This document shows, piece by piece, positions 47,141 through 58,400 of a DNA stretch of 64,000 nt. Position numbers and translations under genes: made by a program. Below the pieces are notes generated by a model. The model did no database searches and was not told the origin of the DNA. It saw nothing but the letters and a program-made list of their open reading frames with translations. The stretch's first letter is position 1. Each line of letters begins with the position of its first letter. The stretch spans positions 17,465,893 to 17,529,892 of the forward strand of contig CAXIPT010000002.1 in the NCBI GenBank assembly GCA_964030475.1, written 5' to 3'. The DNA is from Tethya wilhelma (Eukaryota > Porifera > Demospongiae > Tethyida > Tethyidae).

Positions 47141-50100
47141 TGTTGTCTTTGAGGGGCTGGAGGATGGTGCGAGGGTTTTGTTTGAAGGACGTCCTGGATG
47201 TGGGAAGACCACTCTCATGCACAAGACCAGCCAGGAGTGGGGGAATGGCAACCTTCTGAAGGACAGGCTCTTCTTTTTGATCCACCTGCGACGGTTTACG
47301 AACAGACCAGATATCAGTTTAGATCTTCTCAAGGCATCAGCAGTGGATCTCACTCAGTCAGAAATTGATTACCTATGTTCCGACATCACCAGTAGCAGTG
47401 GGAAAGGAGTTGTTTTTGCCATCGATGGACTGGACGAGTACGATCCAAAGGAAAAGGAAAACAACTTCATCTACAACCTCATCAAGCGTGAAGCCCTTCC
47501 TAATTCTATCGTGATTGTTGCCTCTCGTCCAGCTGCCACACAGAGGTTCCGTCGCATCATTGATAAGAGGGTCGAAGTCCTCGGTTTTCTCAAAGCACAG
47601 ATCGAAGAATATGTTGGGATCTATTTTTGTGGAAGAGAAGAGAAAGCAGAAGAGCTGATGAAGTATTTGAGGGAGCATCCCAATGTGTTTCACATCTGCT
47701 ACATCCCTCTTCATGTTGCCATGGTGTCTTACCTGTTTGACTGTGTTGGCTCTGACTTACCTACCACTGAAACTGAGATATATCGCCTCTTTATGCTGTA
47801 CACTCTTCTACGGTCCATCTGTAAAGCTAAAAACATAGAAGTTTCCGATTGCCCTGTTCGAATTAGAAGTTTTGATGATCTTGAAGGAGAAAACAAGCAA
47901 CTCTTTACTGCCATCTGTAAGCTTGCATTTGAGTCCATAATCTCTTCAAAGCAAGTATTCTCTGATGAAGATGTAAAGGACTTCTTCAAAAAGGAGGCTG
48001 GAAGCCCTGGCAGTGATAAGAGTACACTAGGTCTTGTTGTTGTGGATCGCTGTTTCATCAAATATGGTCTCAGTGAGATCTACTCTTTCCTGCATCTTAC
48101 CATCCAGGAGTATCTTGCTGCAGTTCACATTGTTAGCCTAGATGACAGTGAACAGAGGAAGGTTTTTGAGAAACATGGTAGATTTAAGAGATTGGAGGAA
48201 GTGTGGAAGTTCCATTGTGGAATGGTAGTGTTTGATACCCCTGAAAGATTGGACAATTTTAAAGTATTAGTGGAGAAAACAAAAAGTAGGCAACTCCTTC
48301 ACTTCCGATGTGCTTTTGAATCCCAGCAAGCTGTCCTATGTCATCATCTTCTATCATCAAGTGATTTCTCAATCAAGCTAGAGGAACAATCTCTCAATCC
48401 TGCTGATTGTACTGCTTTGGGTTATGTGTTACTCACATCTGAACAGTCAAATAAACCTTGTAAGTCTTTGCATTTGTTGAGATGTCGTATTCGTCCTGAG
48501 GGATATGATGCCCTGGTGAAGGAGATTGGAGAGTGTTCTCTGTCAATGGAGAAGTTTAAGTAAGTTTGGTTGAGAAGTGAACTGTTTATAGGACCCTCTT
48601 AAGCTCCTGTTATGCTATAACATATAATGGTCTGTGTTTAGGTTTGTCAGGCAACTCAGATCGGAAGAGGGTAAATATTTTGCTGATCTGTTGCTGAAGC
48701 TGTCCTCACTCCATGTTTTAGAGTAAGGTGGAATGCAATGTCACTGTTTTTGTTTTAAATTAAGTTAATTAATATGAGTTTTTTCTTTTAGTCTTAGTGG
48801 TATCAGAATTTATAAGGAGTGTTGCGAGTTCATTATTCCAGCCATTCCAGTGTCTGTCATTGAAGTTAAGTAAGTATATTCATAGTAATAAACTGCTGTA
48901 CATGTGTACAGAATACTATTATAGTATTGAGTTTTACAACCATTTTATGTTGATCATTATTATTTGTCCTGCAACACTTCTTAGTAAAGTTAAAATAATT
49001 CAGAGATGATAGCATTTCAATGGGGCTGAACTGAGTTTGTGTATTACAAAAATAAAGTATCCTCGTTCCCATGCTTCTCCCTTGCCTCCTTATTTTCAAA
49101 GAAAATATGCATGATGGAGGAGCCTGGAAACGAGGATTAAAATAAAGTTTGTCAGTTTTAATATTTCTGCTCTTTTTATAGTTTCAATAGTGCCAACATT
49201 GGAAATGCTGGTGTTGAAACTCTTGCTAGTGTCCTTCCTCAGTGTAAAAATCTGGAGAAACTGAAGTGAGTTGATGACAGACAACATTTAGAATATTTGA
49301 GTCCTCCTAAACTTAAAGAGAAACTTCTTAGTACCTTGCCTCAGTCTCAGGCTCCTCCCTCACCAATATAAGAAGGGAAAGCCTGGGAATGAATCTACTT
49401 AGTACCTTCAGATTGTGTATTTGTGTATACTCATACCTTTCATGCAGTCTCGGTGAGAACAACATTGGAGATGTTGGTGTTATATCCCTTGCTACTGTCC
49501 TTCCCCAGTGTACAAGTTTAAAGACATTGGAGTGAGTTGAGGCTGGACTTTGTTAGTCCCTCAAAAGACTTATTATGATATCTTCATAATACCATATAGC
49601 AAGGGAGAAATTGTAGGTAGTTAAGCCTGAAATCTGTAGAAACACACCAGAAAATTTTTCTTGGATTTAAATTTTGTACACATGGTGTCTGCTTGTGTTG
49701 TAGTGCAGTTTTAATTTTTGTCCATTCAAATGGATAATTTTATATTCAAAAATTTTCATCAGAAGAAATTTTCCCACTATACAGTATTCATGTCTTTGTA
49801 ATTTACTGTACAGACTCAATAGTACTTTGCTGAGACTGGTCATGACAGGTAGCGCCATTGGAGCTGCTGGTGCTGAAGCCCTTGCTAGTGTTCTTCCCCA
49901 GTGTACAAGTCTGGAGACACTAAAGTGAGTTGAGGCTATAGCCTGTGTTAAAACAATTCACATGTGTAACAGCCTGCAGCTTCTGGAGTAAGTTTCCATT
50001 GATTATCTTGTACCATACATTTCAGGACTCATAAATTGAAAATACTCAACAATCTCCACTTAATTTATTTGGACAATTTTGAGATTGTGATCACACACAA

Positions 50101-52799
50101 AAAAGAGCAAAGCAGAAAACTAGCAAACTATTGTGCCACAATAATTTGGATGTGTGCATTAATAATGTAATACCCAACACCGCTGTTACAAAGAATGAGT
50201 GTGTGGAGTCACGGTTTGGTTCACTGTCTAGTAAAGTCAATCAACAGGAAATAGATGTAGCAGGATGTACTATAGATCAGGAAATTTTTTCTGTTAAATT
50301 TTTTTCCCATGTGCATGAGTGGCTAAAATTAAAACGTTTGGCGATCTTTACTGAATCGGTCGTAGTGGTGAATATTTAACATCCGAAAATTGATCTTTGG
50401 TAATACATATTGTGTGTGTTGTTTCTATTTCATATGGTATGTATTGCTGCAATAGTTAATTCATATTTCATATGATTACAAAGACAAGTTTGTTGACTGG
50501 TAATTAGTTGACTCAGAAAAGGTTAGGTTCAGAGACTCAACCTCTCTGTCCTCAATTATCATCAGATCATGCATGTATTTGTGTACTTCTATTCTTCTTA
50601 CAGTCTCTCACTAAACAACATTGGAGCTGCTGGTGCTGAAGCCCTTGCTAGTGTTCTTCCCCAGTGTACAAGTCTGGAGACACTGAAGTGAGTTGAGGCT
50701 ATAGGCTGTGTTAAAACAATTCATATCATCATCCAGATTTGTACATTAATAATGTAATACCCATGCAACACCGCTGTTACAAAGAATGAGTGTGTGGAGT
50801 GTTTGGTTCACTGTCGAGTAAAGTCAATCAATGGGAAATAGATGTAGCATGATGTACTGTAGATCAGGAAATTTTTGCTGTTAAATTTTTTTCCCATGTG
50901 CGTGAGTGGCTAAAATTAAAACGTTTGGCAATCTTTACTGAATCGGTTGAAATGGCGAATATTTAACATGTGAAAATTTCCCAATCTTTGGTAATACATA
51001 TTGTGTATGTTGTTGCTATTTCGTATATGCGTGGTATGTAATGCTGCAATAGTTGATTTCATATTTCGATGATTACAATAACAAGTTTGTTGACTGGTAA
51101 TTAGTTGACTCAGAAAAGGTTAGGTTCAGAGACTCAACTTCTCTGTCCTCAATTATCATCAGATCATGTATTTGTTTACTCCTATTCTCCACACAGCCTC
51201 TCACGGAACAACATTAGAGTTGCTGGTGCAGCCCTTGCTAGTGTTCTCCCCCTGTGTAAAAGCCTGCAGCATCTGGAGTAAGTTTCTTCTAATTATAGCG
51301 GGAAATATTGACAGTCAAAAAATTTGACGGTTTGCTCCGTATAGTATTTATAAACATATTGGCAAATTTAAATTTGACGATTTGCGCGTGCACATAGTAC
51401 ATGCATGTACGACGCCCAAAATATTGGCGGATTTAAATTTGACAATTTGGACTTTGACCGTCAAACCGTCAAATTAAAATTCCTGTCAATATTTCCGGCT
51501 GTACGGTATTTCCTGAAAATAGGTTGTTGTTGATCACTGGTTATTACACTTGTTGTCGGTGGATCTCTCCAGGATTGCAATTCTGCTACTGCATGATCCA
51601 TGCTAGCTTTATTGTAGAAGTAGGTGCATGGATCTAAGTGTTTACTTCATAAAATAAAGGCACCATATGCATGGTGCACAACCCTCGGCGTATATACACT
51701 GTAATACACACTGTCTATACATGCATTAATGAGGCAATGAGGAAGGATATCGAGGCATGCATGCATAATTGTACATATACTATCAGCGTTGCAATGTCAT
51801 GTAAAACACACTTTCTATACTTTACTGCAGCTGTATAACATCGAGGCATACACTATACTGTTGCATGGGCGTGGCTACTTAGGCAACGTCACGATCATAC
51901 ACAAGAGCTACGTAGCTTGCTGCAGAGTTTACAAAAACACAAGTGCTTGGATTAGAAACACTTTGTTGTATCTAAGCGTTTATACTAGAGTCAGTGTCGC
52001 ATCTCTGACTTCCAGTGTTCTAGCGAGGTGCAGCTAGCGCACAATCGAGCAACTCTCGATCTCGCTATATATAGCTCGTTATATGTATGTAGTGCTAGTG
52101 GGTGGAGCCACGTAGCCAAAATGGCCATATGGCTGCTCGAGCGATGGCTCGGACTGAAAATCCTGGCATAGCTCTGGAATTATAAGCTGTTAGCTTCTGA
52201 TAAACATACTTTTTTTAGGTAAACATCCATACTCTATGTTTATGTTCATAATTTTTAGAGTAGACTTGCTGTTCTTCAGATTAAGAGTGAACACACACAC
52301 ACACACACACGGAAAAAATGACTACTATAACCCTTTCGGCATGTTTCACACGCCGAGGGTTAATTAGCTTCTTAAAGCCCATGCAAGTGTAAGGTCCTCT
52401 TTCATTTTAAAAGCTAGCCTACAGCACGCTGAAGTGAGCTTATAGGTTAATTTATGTGTATAATTCCATTTCTTATGTCTTAAAAAAAGAAATATCTTTG
52501 TTGTGATTGTGTACTCCTGTCCTTTATGCAGCCTCTCAAGCAACATCATTGAAGCTGCTGGTGCTGAAGCCCTTGCTAGTGTTCTTCCCCAGTGTAACAG
52601 TCTGCAGCATCTGGAGTAAGTTAGGCAAAAGGCTGTGCTAAGACAATTCATATCATCCTCCCTACATGTCTTCAAAGGTATCAGTTCACAAGTTTGTGTA
52701 CTGTCCTTCACACAGTCTCTGTTACAACGACATTGGAGCTGCTGCTGCTGAAGCTCTTGCTAGTGTTCTTCCCCAGTGTAACAGCCTGCAGCATCTGAA
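47141..52799 (+). CDS. NLR: NACHT exon and LRR exons (5' partial)
   Basis: The NACHT exon runs open to 48559: Walker A EGRPGCGKTT, Walker B VVFAIDGLDEYD, sensor ASRPA, winged-helix region and FLHLTIQEYLAAVHI. There is no start codon or death domain; the first 94 bases duplicate the end of the fragment at 26676-26981, which supplies exactly the missing N-terminus. LRR-region exons follow: 48642-48722, 48793-48869, then 28-residue units 49182-49265, 49448-49531, 50604-50687, 51197-51277 (81 bp, one codon short), 52532-52615 and 52716-52799. The unit at 49849-49924 has only 76 bp and would shift the frame. No terminal exon is found before the duplicated sulfotransferase sequence at about 52.83 kb, so the 3' end is missing too. 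Cytosolic innate sensor by family. Confidence 0.88.
49058..49137. repeat. Palindromic hairpin MITE
   Basis: TCCTCGTTCCCATGCTTCTC at left, GAGGAGCCTGGAAACGAGGA at right; intron of the NLR between 48869 and 49182. Confidence 0.75.
49343..49396. repeat. Decayed hairpin MITE
   Basis: Short, diverged member: CTCAGGCTCCTCCCT and AGGGAAAGCCTGGGAATG. Confidence 0.6.
51294..51508. mobile_element. MITE with GAAATATTGACAG inner TIR, second copy
   Basis: TATAGCGGGAAATATTGACA at left and TGTCAATATTTCCGGCTGTA at right. Occupies the place equivalent to 37253-37464 in the other LRR array. Confidence 0.75.
51655..52361 (+). mobile_element. HINE/DINE-1-like element with preserved empty site
   Basis: 707 bp, starts TAAAGGCACC, carries (CA)n near its end and finishes CACGCCGAGGGTT. 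AA flanks both sides. The paralogous sequence at about 37605-37620 reads CATAAAATTAGC without the insert, so boundaries and target are directly visible. Small ORFs inside are not credible genes. Confidence 0.72.
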
Positions 52800-52857
52800 G
52801 TAAGTTTCCATACAGTATAACTTCAGTTAATTGTTGTATGTAACTTTAAGCACTAAC

Positions 52858-53224
52858 CTGACCTCTGGCATCAATATCAGAGCTCTCAGAAATTTCTTCA
52901 GATAATCCTTAGATAAATCAACATTGGAGTGATTTGCTCAGCATCAACATGTTAGATTTGAAAGTGAAATAGTAACATACTCGTATCTCTTTTCAAGTTG
53001 TTTCTCGTACCCACACCACCACCACCACCATCATCATCATCCCCTGCATGACTGGTCCAGTGGTTGCCTCCACCTACTGCTATGAACACTGAGCAGCTGC
53101 CATGGCTGCTCATCAGAATGACCAACTCAGCCAGCAGCACTATACTGGCTATCACTATGAGAGCAACCACACCACCATTAGTGCACACTGATCTTAACAT
53201 CATAGTTTCACTCAAAGCAGACAA
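52858..53224 (-). pseudogene. Sulfotransferase copy B, exons 1-2 only
   Basis: 52981-53224 encodes the same start and signal anchor as the intact gene (MSALSETMMLRS, VVALIVIASIVLLAELVILM) with a slightly longer Asp/Gly stem, and 52858-52907 the 50-bp second exon. The catalytic exons are absent: to the left the sequence becomes NLR LRR exon and intron. Truncated by the same segmental duplication that copied the dehydrogenase. Confidence 0.88.
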
Positions 53225-53658
53225 TCCTAGCTACACACAATGTACTTATGTAGATCAAGTTCTTTACTCCCAGCGGCTATGATATTAGCTGGGTGTGGTA
53301 AGATAGACAGATGTATAGAGACTGTTGCTAATGGGCCGTTGATGGTTTGGCAGTCACATTCACTGGAAACCACACAATCAACTATACACATTCATAGTCA
53401 AAAAAATTGGCACACACCATCGATTGAACTTACAGCTCACAAAAATTATAGTGTATAATAAATTATACAGTAGATAAACCACATTGAAATCATCTCTAAA
53501 TCTCTGTAACACACACACACCATAAAAAATAGCTCATTATTATGTAGTTGATGTGACCAAATTAACACACACTTAACCTCGCCATACCTGCCTCATTCAA
53601 CTAAGTGTACACAGTGACACATCCATACCAGTATTTGTATCTACCATAATAGACTATT

Positions 53659-55240
53659 TCACTGTCTGTAGTTGATGTGTCCTAACTGGCACATGGCAGT
53701 CTCCATGATGTCGGCTGTGATCTGTGTGTGACTGAGAGGCATGATGTCGCTCTCTGTCTTCCCCTGATCCAAACAAGACTTCACCTCCTCCGCCTCGTAG
53801 CACAGACCAACACTGTTGTGGTAGAAGGTGGACAGGTAGGGAGTGGGAAGGGAGAATTCAACAACACCCTGTAATTAACGAGTTATTAAAGTTAATGAGT
53901 GATACAGCAAATAATCATCCAATAATAGGAACAGGGAAGGCCTACATAGCTCATGAGTCTATGGTCATAATTAGTTGGGTTTCAAGCACTTGCCTTGGGA
54001 GTCTCTAGTTTGGTTGGACACCAAAAGCGAGCATGAACCTTCAATATTCCCTCTGTCCCGACCACCATGGCTTCACAGGGGAGAGTCAGGTTGATTGAGC
54101 AGGTCAGTTGAGCCACTCGGTCTCCAGGGTACCTAAAATGCCAAACACCAAGTATATGGTATAAAATTAATGATTGCATTGTGTCAACATACTCTTTGGA
54201 CCTACTTGAGAGTGATGGCTGCAAATTCATCCACCTCTGTGGGAGTGAGCCAGCCAGAGGTGTGGACACTCTCTGGCTTCTCATTGAAAATCATGGTTGC
54301 AAAGTTAGTGATGTAGACTCCGATGTCCAAGATGGCCCCTCCCCCCATTGCTGGGTCTATCAGCCGCTGGTCAGGCTTGTCCCTTCGGAAACCAAAGTTG
54401 ACGTAGACGTGTTTGACCTCTCCAATGGCTCCCTCTGCAATCTGTTTCCGTAGCTCAACAATAGCTGGGAAGAATCGCATCCAAACTGCCTACAATAATG
54501 TATTCAACAGACCAATATTGTCACATACACCAGTACAATGTTTATTGTGCCCAAACTTTTACAATAAAGCACAATAGTACTCACCACAACAATACAAACT
54601 CACACAACTAGAGTCCGAGGCTGGTGTAGAATGTGCTACAATTATACTTGTCAGCATGCAGAGATTCAAAAGGCTCTTGTAGCCATGCATAGTGATTGGA
54701 CTACAGTCACTGCCTTACCTCCATGAAGAAGACTCCCTTCTCTTTGGCTGCCTTGATGAGTGTGGCAGTATCTTGTGAGGTCACTGTCAGTGGCTTCTCA
54801 CACAGCACGTGCTTGCCAGCCTCAATCATCATCAAGACACTGGGCAAGTGCTGGACGTGGATGTTACCAACGTAGACAACATCCACCTAAAATTAATGAA
54901 TGAAGTGTGCAAAGAAGATCTAGTTAATTGCTGCATGTATTTCAGCCCCACCCCTTTAATAAACAGAATTTAATAAGTGAACACTTGACATAATCGCAGA
55001 ATAAATTTTAAAAAAAGCAAATGAGTACTTCATTCTCCTCACCTCACTGTCTTTGGCCAGCTCTTCGTAGGAGCCGTAGTGGCGGGGGATGCTGTGTGTC
55101 TGAGCGAACTTGGAGGAGGATTCAACGGAACGGGCTGCAACGGCAACCACCTTGTGGTCCTTCTCTGGAAGAGCCTTTACACCGACCACGAAGTCGTGAG
55201 AGATCTTACCAGCTGAACAGATACCCCATCGAAGAGCCAT
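53659..55240 (-). CDS. DHDH: trans-1,2-dihydrobenzene-1,2-diol dehydrogenase-like oxidoreductase
   Basis: Gfo/Idh/MocA-family NAD(P)-dependent dehydrogenase, the group oxidising dihydrodiols and sugars such as xylose. Five exons on the minus strand: 55043-55240, 54719-54886, 54206-54489, 53994-54132 and 53659-53868, total 999 nt (332 aa). N-terminal Rossmann start MALRWGICSAGKISHDFV; VVAVAARS and GSYEELAKDSEVDVVYVGN; the active-site region AGKHVLCEKPL with the conserved EKP lysine; then MEAVWMRFFPA, GGGAILDIGVY and the C-terminal alpha/beta domain ending HINYRQ. The last intron uses a GC donor (AAG|GCAAGT), conserved in the truncated copy. The start is 246 bp from a divergent gene. Length matches the family. 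Confidence 0.93.
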
Positions 55241-55486
55241 GTCAGATTGTCTATCGACAGTGTGGCCAAGAGCAGAGGGTCAAGACTTGAAGAGTATGGT
55301 GTGGTCTGCAAGCCGCTGAAGATGAAGATGAGCTGAGCATGCACACGTGGAGAGTTTGTCACGTGCGCGCAAAAGGATTTGGTCTCGTGACTTAAGTGGG
55401 AAGGGCTCAATTACATTTACAAGGCAAGGAGAGTGCATTACTGCTGTTTTTCTGTGTCTACATCCCCTCTCTCGACAGCATTTGTC
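55241..55486. promoter_or_regulatory. Divergent promoter region, DHDH / beta-helix gene
   Basis: 246 bp between the two start codons, which must contain both promoters. No TATA box stands out. An in-frame ATG at 55433 would lengthen the plus-strand product by 18 residues but spoil the signal peptide. Confidence 0.5.
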
Positions 55487-58400
55487 ATGAAATTGCTTAA
55501 GTTTCTCTACGTGGCAGTGTTCTTTCTTCTCTCATCTGAAACAGCCAACTTGACAGGTGCTACCAACCTGGATCCTTCTGTGATCATTCCTGAATCATTT
55601 CCCAACCAAGATATTAACCAGTACACTGTTCGTTACATCTCCAATAATGGAAATGATTCTGAAAGCTGTTTAAGTAACCAACTAAACTTATCTTCCAGTG
55701 TGATACAGTACTGTAAAACTTTGCAGTTTGCTGTGACTGGAAATGTTGGTAATCCAGAAGTGTATGGCCTGGAAAATTTGATTGTTTTGCTTTTTCCTGG
55801 AGAGTACTCACTTGGTAGTGGAGGAGTAGAACTGCGCAATTCTCAAAATGTTATAGTAAGGAAGTTACCTGGTGCAGCTGAAGAAGTACTTCTTTCTTGC
55901 ATAGCTTACGATGAAAGGAACTTCAACAATTTTTTTGTAGACACCAGTGTTTATGTATCATTTGAAGGATTGATATTGTCCAGATGTGGTCCAAGATCAC
56001 CAGCTATCATAACATCACGAAGTTCTAGGGAAGTCATTGTCAAGAAATGTGTATTTCGGTAAGTTACAAAACAACAACAAAACATTCAGGTTCACTAGTA
56101 TATAAACTTTACCTTTTCTCTCCCATGATAGGAACAACTACAACAATGGACTGTTCTTCTTTCAAACAAACAACATTCTCGTTGCTGACTCAATCTTCCA
56201 TGATAACAACAGCACAGCTTTTTATTCCAGGACCCAAATACTTGATCCAGGAAATGGATTCAGATTCGCTGGAGGATTGGGCTTTATCTGGCGTAACAGG
56301 GAAAATGATTCACTCACTCTTCAAGCAACAGTTCGAAACTGCACTTTTGTGAACAACACTGCAGGAATCAATGCACGCAACACCAATGATAGCCGACCCA
56401 AACTCTACTACCCTAGAGGCCACGGAGGTGGAATTGTTATTTTTCTCAACCAAACAGTCAACCAGAAGATCCTGATTGAGGACACAATCTTCACAAACAA
56501 TACAGCTCTTTATTATGGCGGAGGAATATTTGTCTCTCTCTACAAAAACTCCTTCTCAAATGCCATTATTGTAAGGAACTCCAAGTTTGAAGCAAATAGA
56601 TGTGGCCTTGTTGGTGGTGGCATAAGTTTGAACACCTTTGAAGGCTCCAACGACAACACAATGATTGTAGAGAACAGTAGTTTTGAGAGGAACACTGCAA
56701 TGGTTGGTGGAGGAGCTTGCAGCATTGTTTTACAGGTAAATTGTCACTAAAATATTCATCCTATAATGTTTAAAGTTACACATAATAAATTTTTCTAAAA
56801 TTCAGGACCAAGTGGTTACACAAGAGGGACTGGTTGTACGAAACAACACCGCACAGTTCAGCAACTGTAACTTCACAAGCAATGAATCACCAGAAGGAGG
56901 GAGTGCCATTGGTCTTGTTGCGAACGCTCGTGTTGATCAAGCTTTGGCAGCAACAAACTTCACCAACTGGTATGTGGTAGGATTGTATATATTATAATAA
57001 TAGCAAAAATATTTTAATTTATCTATACTCTCACTTCTCTTCTTGAGTAGCAACTTTACTTCTAATTTTGCCTCCAAAAACCAAAGTGCCATATGGAGTT
57101 TCAGATATCCCCTCTCCTTTCAAGGAACTACCATCATCAAGAACAACATGGGTGGTGGAATAACCCTACTCCATTCCATCATGGACGTCACAGGATCAGT
57201 GTGGTTTGAGGGAAACACTGCCTGGGAAGGTGGGGCACTATCTATGCAAGATCAAAGTGTGGTAAGCAAGGTCATTCTACCTTTCTTTTCTACCTTTCCT
57301 ACCTATTCTTGGCTATTGGCTAGAGTCTCATATAATTTGGCATTGTTCTTGTTAGCTGCATCTTCAGAACCAAGTTAACGTGACTTTCATAGCCAATACT
57401 GCTGCATTGAGAGGAGGCGCAATCTTTGTCGAGATTCAGACCGTGGGAGTCGACAGTGATATCATTCGACTATTCAATACCAGATGTTTCATTCAGTACA
57501 GATTTGGCAGTGCTCCTTTGTCAACAGATCCAGTCCTTTGGAATGTAAGTTTCCCTCTCAATTTAAACAAAGCATAAGTCTGCCACCTCTTTTCTAAAAA
57601 GGCTACACTTAGATTCATCAATAATACTGCTGGAAATGATGGTGCTGCTATATATGCCACTGACATCAGTCGGTGTACTTACACACCAACTCTTAATGTC
57701 AGCAAGGAGCATGAACAGTTCATCTATGGTGATTCTATATTTCAAGTAAAACCACTATTCACATTCAGGTATGAAAGCCCGTAACCTTAATTTTGTCTTT
57801 TATTACTACAATCAAACTTTTAGTTAGCTTATATTTTCTTACATAGTGGTAATCATGTTTCGAGTGAGACCAGAAGAGTTGAAGACATAGCTACTTCAGC
57901 TTCAACTCTCATCATTTCTCCAGATGTATGTTTTATTGCCCAGTGTTAGTATCTACCTTCTCTGTGGAACATCGTGTTACATGCAATGTGCAATGCTGTA
58001 TGTAGGTGATGTCAGCTGCCCCAGGAGAAAAGATCAAGTTCAACATATCTGCGATAGATGAGAGTGGGAACTGGCAGGCAGCCGTATGGAGCATCAACGA
58101 TGACAATGGAGATGGGCCAGAATCCTCTGAACAGGTACGTACGTAGTTCAACTTTACAAACTGCATAAAATAATATGTGATTAAGTGATGCATGTTTCAC
58201 TATATCTGTTCTGTGAATGCAGGATGATGAATTAGTGAACTTTTTTTCTCTGCTTGCTGGTAACAATCAGCATGTTTATGAGATGAAACCACTAAGTCCT
58301 GACTATTACCAGAACTGTAGCAATGGACTGAATAGAAAAGTACACTTCTCCTTAATACAAGTGGAGTCTGGAGATGTGGTAAGTATCAATTATAAATTCC

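Noticed and set aside
47178..47180. TTG as an alternative start for the NACHT ORF
   Set aside because: The frame is open upstream and the same sequence at 26.9 kb continues into a pre-NACHT segment; this is an exon interior, not a start.
27609..52799. Evenly repeated LRR exons as a CRISPR or satellite array
   Set aside because: Units are spaced irregularly by introns, have splice sites and encode a standard LRR; this is animal DNA.
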